From assembly GCF_001543285.1 (NCBI RefSeq), contig NZ_CP014164.1, positions 558,001 through 622,000 on the forward strand: a stretch of 64,000 bases of DNA, read 5' to 3'. Under the pieces are notes generated by a model, which saw only the letters and a program-made list of their open reading frames with translations, was not told the DNA's origin and made no database searches. The stretch's first letter is position 1, and every line of letters begins with the position of its first letter. The position numbers and the translations under genes were made by a program. The stretch comes from Aerococcus viridans (GTDB lineage: Bacteria > Bacillota > Bacilli > Lactobacillales > Aerococcaceae). This document shows, piece by piece, positions 57,754 through 64,000 of this stretch.

Positions 57754-58566
57754 TTGGAATACAAATTTGATCGCGAGTGGATTCTCGAACCCATTGGAGG
57801 GGATACTGGTCAAGCCTATGTTGGCTATAATGACGCTAACGATGAACGTGTATTTTTAAAACGTAATTCTTCACCCTTGTTAACCATCCTATCGATGGAA
57901 GGCTTTGCACCCAAGTTGAAATGGACTAAGCGTGAGTCTAGTGGGGACATTATGACGGCCCAAGATTGGGTGTCTGGTAATGTCTTATCGCATTTTGAAG
58001 TGGCCCAATTGCCCGTGGTTAAATTGATGTACCGCTACCACCATTCGGATAATTTATATAATATGCTGGTTAAAATTGACGGCGAGGTTTACGAACCAGA
58101 CCGCTTTTTACAGGATTATGAAAGTGATTTGGCAAAAGAATTGCGTCACCATCACTTGTTAGCCGATGTGACTGCTTGCCTATGGGACACTCGTCATTTG
58201 GTTGAAGGGGTCCGCAAGACGGTGTGTCACGGGGACTTGAACCGCCGGAACTTTATACGAGCTGAGGACAATCAGTTATATCTAGTGGACTGGGAAATGG
58301 TAAAAATCGCTGATCCTATTCTAGATATCAGCCAATTGTTGGTGCAATATGTTGATTTTAAAAATTGGGATACCTGGTTTGACTTATATGGCTTGCACAT
58401 TACATACGATATTTACCAACGTATTGAATGGTATTCGATGTTGAATCTCTTGAATATGATCAAAAAAGACTTCAGAGAAAATCGGATGATTGCCATGAAC
58501 CATAAAATCTTAAAATTAAAACATATCTACAACAACCGTTACTTACATCAAGTAGGGGAAATGTAA
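57754..58566 (+). CDS. ytmP: YtmP-like aminoglycoside/choline kinase-fold phosphotransferase
   Basis: 270 residues from TTG 57754, seven bases after GAGGAGG; the ATG at 57748 is only one base from that site. The kinase-like fold has Brenner's motif VCHGDLNRRNFI (catalytic Asp) near residue 162 and YLVDWEMVKIADPILD (metal Asp) near residue 184. Family members phosphorylate small molecules such as thiamine or choline; the substrate of YtmP is unsettled. It stands before trmB as in Bacillus (ytmP-trmB). Confidence 0.85.
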   Translation: MEYKFDREWILEPIGGDTGQAYVGYNDANDERVFLKRNSSPLLTILSMEGFAPKLKWTKRESSGDIMTAQDWVSGNVLSHFEVAQLPVVKLMYRYHHSDNLYNMLVKIDGEVYEPDRFLQDYESDLAKELRHHHLLADVTACLWDTRHLVEGVRKTVCHGDLNRRNFIRAEDNQLYLVDWEMVKIADPILDISQLLVQYVDFKNWDTWFDLYGLHITYDIYQRIEWYSMLNLLNMIKKDFRENRMIAMNHKILKLKHIYNNRYLHQVGEM

Positions 58567-58574
58567 GGAAGGTG

Positions 58575-58830
58575 TAACAAAGTCGTTAAAACTCGACGCT
58601 TCTATCGCATTTAGGAGAGTAAACGCTAAAGCGTAAACTCTCTCATAAGCTGGACCAAAATCGGATTCGACCCTCCAGAAAGGACTGCTTTTCAGATTAG
58701 ATTGCAAAGTTTCCTTTCTTGGCGTCGGCTCTTACACCTTCAAAAGCCGAACAATTACTGCGAGTGATTGGTGTATTTTGGGAGTGTTTGAAGGGTTTGA
58801 CTTTTGAAGCCTGATATTATGACCGGTATT
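58575..58830. other. Structured intergenic stretch before trmB
   Basis: A ~350-base gap between ytmP and trmB has no ORF but several inverted repeats, such as GAGAGTAAACGC near 58615 with GCGTAAACTCTC near 58631. It shares AAAACTCGAC (58589) with 838-847 and GATATTATGACC (58812) with 973-984. In both places the latter lies ~30 bases before a terminator-like stem. Role unknown. Confidence 0.35.
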
Positions 58831-58838
58831 GGTTAAAA

Positions 58839-58876
58839 AAAGGGGGATGTGAACTTCATGTCACGTCTCTTTTTTC
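58839..58876 (+). terminator. Probable terminator or attenuator before trmB
   Basis: GGGGGATGTGA pairs with TCACGTCTCTT (11 bp with wobbles), followed by six T's. The trmB ribosome site AGGAGG lies 35 bases later, so trmB needs its own promoter or read-through. Confidence 0.7.
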
Positions 58877-58919
58877 TTGGAACGACATCATTTATAAAAC
58901 AAATCATTAGGAGGACATT

Positions 58920-59561
58920 ATGCGCGTAAGAAATAAACCGTGGGCAAAGGATGCCATGGCAGAACATAGAGAATATGTCATTTTAGAACCGGAAACAATG
59001 CAGGGGAAATGGCAAGCTGAATTTAAAAACGACCATCCTGTTCATTTAGAAGTGGGAACTGGTAAGGGTCAATTCATTATTGAGATGGCCCGCCGTAATC
59101 CAGATGTGAACTTTATTGGTCTTGAGTTACAAGATTCAGTATTAGTGATGGCGATGGAGAAAGCTTTGGAAGGTGAATTGTTACCTAATTTACGCTTTAT
59201 TTTAGGGAATGCCCTTGAACTATCTTCATATTTTAAAGAGGGTGAAGTGGCCAAGTTATTCTTAAACTTCTCTGATCCATGGCCAAAAGCCCGTCATGCG
59301 AAACGTCGTTTGACTTTCAAAACCTTCTTGGACCAATATAAACATGTTTTGCAAACAGATGGTTTTCTGCAATTCAAAACGGATAACCAAGGATTATTTG
59401 AATATTCACTGACTTCAATGTCACAGTATGGCATGGATTTCTTAGAAATTTCATTGAACTTGCATGAGTCGGATATTGAAGGCAATGTGCAAACAGAGTA
59501 CGAAGAAAAATTCTCAGCCCGTGGTTTTAGAATTAACTATATGTTGGCTAAATTTAAATAA
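58920..59561 (+). CDS. trmB: tRNA (guanine-N7-)-methyltransferase
   Basis: 213 residues, normal length. It methylates G46 of tRNA using S-adenosylmethionine. The start MRVRNKPWAKDAMAEHREYV, SAM motif HLEVGTGKGQFI, FIGLELQDSVL and the family hallmark LNFSDPWPKARHAKRRLT are present. AGGAGG stands before the ATG. A terminator shared with the convergent gene follows at 59566. Confidence 0.97.
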   Translation: MRVRNKPWAKDAMAEHREYVILEPETMQGKWQAEFKNDHPVHLEVGTGKGQFIIEMARRNPDVNFIGLELQDSVLVMAMEKALEGELLPNLRFILGNALELSSYFKEGEVAKLFLNFSDPWPKARHAKRRLTFKTFLDQYKHVLQTDGFLQFKTDNQGLFEYSLTSMSQYGMDFLEISLNLHESDIEGNVQTEYEEKFSARGFRINYMLAKFK

Positions 59562-59565
59562 AAAA

Positions 59566-59604
59566 TTGAGGGACTGTGACTTCAATTGCCACAGTCCCTC
59601 AATT
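59566..59604. terminator. Bidirectional terminator between trmB and the next gene
   Basis: AATTGAGGGACTGTG pairs with CACAGTCCCTCAATT around a 9-base loop. AT-rich flanks on both sides fit convergent genes. Confidence 0.9.
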
Positions 59605-59608
59605 ATGC

Positions 59609-59959
59609 TTACAGCTTATAAAAATCTAGAAAGTTCCCGGTTTTTGGATCTGCCATAAATTCGTATTGAACTAATTCATTGTCTTCTGTACGAGAGATTC
59701 CGCCGTAGAAGACTTCTTGTTTCTGCCCAAAGCGTTCTACTTCAATGGGTTGTAATTCTATCCAAGAACCTTCGATGGTACCTGGGTCGGTGAATAGCGC
59801 TTTGGCTTTTTGTAAGACGTCACTACCGTCTACTTTTTTAGAATGGTCGGCTACTAATGCGCCCACAACACCACCAATAACTAGTCCGCATCCAAATAGG
59901 AAACCTGCTAGTAGGACGTCGTCACGTTTTGTTGGTTGTTGGTTGTATTGATTAGACAT
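59609..59959 (-). CDS. Small membrane-anchored protein, family uncertain
   Basis: 116 residues. A polar start (NQYNQQPTKRDD) leads into one Gly-rich membrane segment (about 16-36, LAGFLFGCGLVIGGVVGALV), then ~80 residues ending EFMADPKTGNFLDFYKL. The Gly-rich segment recalls YtxH proteins, and the last part a PepSY-like repeat, but I cannot assign either. GGAGCGATT precedes the ATG. It is inserted between trmB and ytpR on the opposite strand. Confidence 0.6.
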   Translation of the reverse strand: MSNQYNQQPTKRDDVLLAGFLFGCGLVIGGVVGALVADHSKKVDGSDVLQKAKALFTDPGTIEGSWIELQPIEVERFGQKQEVFYGGISRTEDNELVQYEFMADPKTGNFLDFYKL

Positions 59960-60356
59960 ATAATCGCTCCTTTGTTGTCATAAGGGTGAGTAAGTGAATC
60001 TATTTCGATAAGTGATCATGAACCTATTATAACAATCATGTCTGGCAAAATATAGTTTTACCTATTCATAATTGTTTTGTTGTTATAGTGGATTTGATTT
60101 TGTGAAGTGATTTCAAATGATGGCGGAACCATTTATGCCATGGTGGAAAGGCTTGGCTGTCGGGGAAAATGATTATTTTTCACAGTCTATTATTATTTGC
60201 ACTTTTATGACTAGGAGTATATAATCGAGTAGAATATTCTACGTTTTAATAGGACATTACCGGTCTAGTTGATGACTAGGCTTTTTTATTGGTTTATGTC
60301 GTAAGTTTTACTTAAATTTATTTTAAAAAAGAAATATGAAGGGGATTTTAACGAAT

Positions 60357-60992
60357 ATGTGGATTAGTATATATAATCGAGATGGTGTCGGTGACGTTAT
60401 CATGTTTTCCAAAGGGACATTAACGAGAGACCGTATTGCGACTACAACAGTTGGAGATGTGACGCGTATTTTCAATAATGAAACGAAAGAAACAATGGGT
60501 TACAACATCCAAAATATTTCTAAGATGATTCAAATTGAAGGAAAGGGACGTGTTCATTTAAGTCAAACACAATTAGACTTAATCAACCAATCCTTATATG
60601 AACAAGGTTTTGATACTATTCCTTTCGATGATAATCCGCGTTTAGTCGTGGCTGAGGTTTTAGAAGTGAAGGATTTAGAAGGTTCTGACCACTTGCATAT
60701 TACGCAAACCAAAATTAGTCCAGATGAGGTTGTTCAAATTGTTTGTGGTGCGCCAAATGTCCGAGAAGGGATGTTTGTAGTAGCGGCTTTACCAGGTGCT
60801 GTAATGCCAAATGGTCAAGTGATTTGGGAAGGTGAACTGCGTGGCGTTTCAAGCTACGGTATGTTAACTTCTGCATTTGAATTAGGTGTCGACCCTGAAC
60901 ATGTACGAAAAGGTATCCTTGAAATTAAAAATGACGTGCCAGTTGGGACTTCATTTGATAAAATTAACAGTGAACATTTCGTTGACGCTTAG
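60357..60992 (+). CDS. ytpR: YtpR-family tRNA-binding protein
   Basis: 211 residues from ATG 60357, where the protein (WISIYNRDGVGDVIMFSKG) aligns with other YtpR starts; seven codons upstream (ATG 60336) lack a site. N-terminal DUF4479 (about 1-95) and C-terminal tRNA-binding OB-fold (about 105-205) with LVVAEVLEVKDLEGSDHLHI and VCGAPNVREGMFVVAALPGA, as in the beta subunit of PheRS. Its role is unknown but it probably binds tRNA. The gap 59960-60335 shows no gene. Confidence 0.93.
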   Translation: MWISIYNRDGVGDVIMFSKGTLTRDRIATTTVGDVTRIFNNETKETMGYNIQNISKMIQIEGKGRVHLSQTQLDLINQSLYEQGFDTIPFDDNPRLVVAEVLEVKDLEGSDHLHITQTKISPDEVVQIVCGAPNVREGMFVVAALPGAVMPNGQVIWEGELRGVSSYGMLTSAFELGVDPEHVRKGILEIKNDVPVGTSFDKINSEHFVDA

Positions 60993-61050
60993 CAGATATT
61001 ATACGTTCTGATTAGGCAAACTATACATGTATTGTGTTGGGGGTGAGTAG

Positions 61051-61917
61051 TTGAGTCGAGATCATGACAAACTGAGACATTCTAAGGATAAATGGCAGCG
61101 ATTTGAAGAGAAGTCCGCAAATCAGCTTAAACAATTTGTCCCATTTTACCATAAGGAGAATGATTCTTTGTTACACGAGAAAAATGACAATCCAATTACT
61201 TTCCCCAATTACATGAACTGGTATAACCAGGGGGAGGACCAGTCTTCTGGACGGCAAATTCCGCCTAAAAAGACCTATCAAAGAGAGGGTCAAGGAGACG
61301 ACCGTCAGCAGATGGACTATTATCTAGCCGAAAAAGATCATAATCACCGCTACCAACCCTCATATGGGCATTTTAACTACGCCAACAATGAGGAACGGGA
61401 CACCACAAGACCAGTCGAAGATTCAGGGGTGCAAGAGGTCTTTAAAGCGGCCTCTGTGGACGACAAACGCCAACAAAAATTGGACCGTTTACGTCAAGAG
61501 TTGCAGGAATATCAAGATTACCAATTCCGCAGACCTTTTCAACCGAATGATTTGCCGACAAATTGGACCAGTAACCGTCAAGATGCCAAGGCTGCTCGGT
61601 CATCCAAACGCAGCCATTTTCATTTTGAAGAGGCGGTTTCTCAACCTAAAGGATTCCCAGAAAAACGGCAAGCAACACCGGTTTCTGAAAACATGCCTGC
61701 AAGGGCCACTGTCCCTAAACGAGGGCATTTAAACCGTGGTCTGCAGAGTATTATGGCAGATGAACCAGGAGTAAGTTTTAACCAGCCAGGAAAACAAGCT
61801 AAGTCGGGGCATTATTCCTATTTTCCAGGCCAGGAAAAGCCATCATCGACCCCATATTTAAAAAATAAACAAGCGCAATCTAATCGAGGAAATGGAGATT
61901 TTAACGAGCATGAATAA
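61051..61917 (+). CDS. Hydrophilic protein at the sftA position (no translocase motor)
   Basis: 288 residues from TTG 61051, after GGGGGTGAG. No membrane segment; rich in Gln, Arg, Asp, Pro and Ser, and probably disordered except a helical part near residues 130-160 (VDDKRQQKLDRLRQELQEYQ). FRRPFQPNDLPTNW resembles the FxPTEVPSP-type linker segments of FtsK/SftA N-termini. In Bacillus and relatives the DNA translocase SftA (~950 residues) lies between ytpR and murC. Here the gene ends before any ATPase domain and overlaps murC by eight bases. It may be a truncated SftA N-region or an unrelated protein; function unknown. Confidence 0.6.
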   Translation: MSRDHDKLRHSKDKWQRFEEKSANQLKQFVPFYHKENDSLLHEKNDNPITFPNYMNWYNQGEDQSSGRQIPPKKTYQREGQGDDRQQMDYYLAEKDHNHRYQPSYGHFNYANNEERDTTRPVEDSGVQEVFKAASVDDKRQQKLDRLRQELQEYQDYQFRRPFQPNDLPTNWTSNRQDAKAARSSKRSHFHFEEAVSQPKGFPEKRQATPVSENMPARATVPKRGHLNRGLQSIMADEPGVSFNQPGKQAKSGHYSYFPGQEKPSSTPYLKNKQAQSNRGNGDFNEHE

Positions 61918-63253
61918 AGAATTAACGTATCACTTCACAGGGATCAAAGGATCAGGTATGAGTGCCTTAGCCTTAATCTTGCATAATATGGGCTACAAGG
62001 TTCAGGGTTCAGACCAAGAAACTTACTTCTTTACCCAACGGGGTTTAGAAAAAGCTGGTATTGAATTACTACCTTTTAACGCTGACAACATCCAAGAAGG
62101 TATGTTTATCATTTGCGGCAACGCTTTTGGCGATGACCATCCTGAAGTTGTCCGTGCGAAAGAATTAGGTCTTGACGTGATGCGCTACCATTTCTTCCTT
62201 GGTGAATTAATCAAAGACTACACTAGTGTAGCGATTACTGGTTCTCACGGGAAAACTTCTACCACTGGTTTGATGGCACACGTGATGCGTGGTTTACATC
62301 CAACAAACTTCCTAATCGGTGATGGTACTGGTGCTGGTCAAGAAGACGCTGAATACTTTGTATTAGAAGCGGACGAATACCGTAAACATTTCTTAGCTTA
62401 CCACCCAGACTACGCGATTTTTACTAATATCGATTTTGACCACCCTGACTACTATGAAAACATTGATCAAGTATTTGCAGCGAATACAACTTTCGCCCAC
62501 CAAGTGAAGAAAAAAGTGATTGCATACGGTGGCGATGCTTACTTACGTCAATTTGCTGACCAATCTGACATAGATGTTTGGTACTACGGGCTTGAAGGTG
62601 GTGACAACCATATTGTGGCTTCAAATGTTGATCTAGCTACTGATGGGTCTCATTTTGATGTGCATGTAATGGGTGAATTCTATGGTCATTTTGACATTCC
62701 AACATTCGGTGAACACAATGTGATGAATGCCTTATCTGTCATTGGTTTCTGCTACCTCGAAAACTTCCCAGCAGACCGTGTTGCGGAAGAATTACGTACT
62801 TTTGGTGGGGTTAAACGTCGTTTCTCTGAGAAGAAAATTGGCGATATGACTTTAATTGATGACTATGCTCACCATCCATCAGAAATTAAAGCGACGATAA
62901 ATGCTGCCCGGCAAAAATACCCGAACAAGAAGATTGTTTCTGTCTTCCAACCACATACTTTCAGCCGTACCATCGCTTTAATGGACGAATTTGCGGGTGC
63001 TTTGGACTTGTCAGATGACGTATACTTATGCGAAATTTTCGCTTCTGCGCGTGAGAAAGACAACAAGCAAGTGTCTGTTTCTGACCTAGCTAACAAGGTA
63101 ACAAAACCTGTTCAAGTATTACCATTGGAAAATGTATCACCATTATTAGACTATGATGATGCAGTCATGATCTTTATGGGTGCTGGCGATATCATGAAGT
63201 TCGCTTACGCTTATGAAGACCTATTGGCAGACAGCCAATCAACTATCCACTAG
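61910..63253 (+). CDS. murC: UDP-N-acetylmuramate--L-alanine ligase
   Basis: 447 residues from ATG 61910, where the sequence aligns with other MurC starts (NKELTYHFTGIKGSGMSALA); an ATG at 61892 adds six residues and has GAGGAA close by. It joins L-Ala to UDP-MurNAc, the first peptide step of peptidoglycan synthesis. The Mur ligase P-loop AITGSHGKTSTTG near residue 108, LEADEYRKHFL, FTNIDFDHPDYY and the C-terminal DDYAHHPSEI are all present. A terminator follows at 63266. Confidence 0.97.
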   Translation: MNKELTYHFTGIKGSGMSALALILHNMGYKVQGSDQETYFFTQRGLEKAGIELLPFNADNIQEGMFIICGNAFGDDHPEVVRAKELGLDVMRYHFFLGELIKDYTSVAITGSHGKTSTTGLMAHVMRGLHPTNFLIGDGTGAGQEDAEYFVLEADEYRKHFLAYHPDYAIFTNIDFDHPDYYENIDQVFAANTTFAHQVKKKVIAYGGDAYLRQFADQSDIDVWYYGLEGGDNHIVASNVDLATDGSHFDVHVMGEFYGHFDIPTFGEHNVMNALSVIGFCYLENFPADRVAEELRTFGGVKRRFSEKKIGDMTLIDDYAHHPSEIKATINAARQKYPNKKIVSVFQPHTFSRTIALMDEFAGALDLSDDVYLCEIFASAREKDNKQVSVSDLANKVTKPVQVLPLENVSPLLDYDDAVMIFMGAGDIMKFAYAYEDLLADSQSTIH

Positions 63254-63265
63254 AATAAAAGTATT

Positions 63266-63295
63266 GAAAGGTCGGCTTTGTGCTGGCCTTTTTGT
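63266..63295 (+). terminator. Probable terminator after murC
   Basis: AAAGGTCGGC pairs with GCTGGCCTT (wobbles included) around a short loop, then five T's. Confidence 0.7.
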
Positions 63296-63334
63296 GAAGA
63301 GAAAGGTCTATATAGGCGTTTGGAGGAGAATTAG

Positions 63335-64000
63335 ATGGTTTACCGAAAAGTGATTCAGTTTGACCAAGAGGACCGATTTCAAGATGACTTGGCCAATGAA
63401 GTCAAGGAATTAACCTGGTTGCATTATGAAAATCCGGATAAGGGGGAAGTGCGACAGGTGATTGAAGACTACCACTTGCCAGTCCATTTCGGGGAGTATG
63501 TCTATGACCAGTTTGAAACGTCTTGGATTGAGTATTACCGAAATGATGCCGGGGACCTATTTACCTATATCATTATCCAGTATCCCTATGGTCATGAGGT
63601 AATTAGCGAGAATACCTATCATACAGCCCCACTAGTGATTGTCATGGGGCAGGATTTGGTGATGACTTTTATGAACCATACCAACTTGCCTTTTATGTTG
63701 GATATCCAGCGGTTAAATTTTCCTTCTGACTTTCCGATGACCTCTGCCTACGCCTTTGTCATGTACATGTTTTATGAGGTGGCTCAGGCCCATATCGATG
63801 CGGTCACCATAATGCATGGCTTGATTAAGCAAGCTGAGGAGGAGGCTCGTCATTCTACTAAAAACAACGTGTCTTATGCCTTAATCAACATCAACAAGGG
63901 TCTCGTTTACTTATCCACCGCGGTCCATAATAACGCCAACACTTTGAGCCGGATTAACCAATACATTAACCAATTGGAAAATGATACTCGCTACCACGAA
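63335..64000 (+). CDS. CorA-family divalent cation transporter, N-terminal part (3' truncated by window edge)
   Basis: 222 codons are visible from ATG 63335, which follows TGGAGGAG. The start VIQFDQEDRFQDDLANEVKE leads to the CorA-type segment LTWLHYENPDKGEVRQVIED and later STKNNVSYALININKGLVYL-like helices (the long stalk helix of the funnel). The two C-terminal membrane helices with the GMN motif lie beyond the window, so the call rests on the cytoplasmic domain. CorA proteins carry magnesium or cobalt across the membrane as pentamers. The variant may be one of the GMN-lacking or regulatory branches; this cannot be judged. Confidence 0.75.
   Translation, partial: MVYRKVIQFDQEDRFQDDLANEVKELTWLHYENPDKGEVRQVIEDYHLPVHFGEYVYDQFETSWIEYYRNDAGDLFTYIIIQYPYGHEVISENTYHTAPLVIVMGQDLVMTFMNHTNLPFMLDIQRLNFPSDFPMTSAYAFVMYMFYEVAQAHIDAVTIMHGLIKQAEEEARHSTKNNVSYALININKGLVYLSTAVHNNANTLSRINQYINQLENDTRYHE

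Overview
The window comes from a low-GC Gram-positive coccus of the Lactobacillales. The 16S rRNA gene at about 5720-7272 reads, from memory, like Aerococcus of the viridans/urinaeequi group. The gene content fits: lipoprotein-anchored ABC importers, T-box riboswitches, a YhaO/YhaN/YhaM block, PrsA with EcsAB, and a ytmP-trmB-ytpR-murC block. No species assignment was computed.

Layout. 1-5150: the end of a pullulanase gene, an aromatic-acid-exporter-like membrane protein, ProC, a DUF1189-like membrane protein and an aldo/keto reductase. 5248-12007: a complete rrn operon with four candidate tandem promoters, 16S, tRNA-Ile, tRNA-Ala, 23S, 5S and twelve further tRNAs ending at an intrinsic terminator. 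12008-13825: an ISL3-family element inserted exactly in the T-run of that terminator, with an 8-bp target duplication. 13948-15520: decayed genes (a LytTR regulator beside an intact DUF3021 partner, and a HAD hydrolase). 15666-19500: a two-gene CHR transporter, a luciferase-like oxidoreductase and a T-box-controlled MetQ-like lipoprotein. 19620-22653: DAHP synthase, an IS200/IS605 element (frameshifted tnpA, intact tnpB) and a histidine-phosphatase remnant. 23340-27338: an L,D-transpeptidase and metN-metI-metQ.

28050-35188: a second T-box leads into an FMN-reductase-like gene, a GNAT gene and a five-part importer (two permeases, two binding proteins, one ATPase). That composition resembles the Bacillus TcyJKLMN system, and it is split by an IS1380-family element. 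35553-42893: alanine dehydrogenase, a YkvI-family protein, TrmL, a DUF4153 protein and a class A PBP. 43071-48787: yheA-yhaO-yhaN-yhaM. 48930-53295: a scrambled interval with an MBL-fold pseudogene, a metallophosphatase/5'-nucleotidase, an IS1182-family element and a gene remnant. 53367-57608: prsA-yhaH-hit on the minus strand, divergent from ecsAB. 57754 to the end: ytmP-like kinase, trmB, a small membrane-anchored protein, ytpR, a hydrophilic protein at the usual sftA position, murC and the start of a CorA-like gene.

The main functional theme is uptake of sulfur amino acids. Two T-boxes with a shared candidate AUG specifier and three importer loci suggest methionine (perhaps also cystine) scavenging controlled by tRNA charging. 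The second theme is insertion-sequence activity: four families in 64 kb, several next to decayed genes. I see no CRISPR array, prophage or integrated conjugative element. The least explained items are the noncoding tail inside the ISL3 element, the structured intergenic stretches near 750-1000, 27340-27480 and 58570-58830, and the motor-less protein in the sftA slot.
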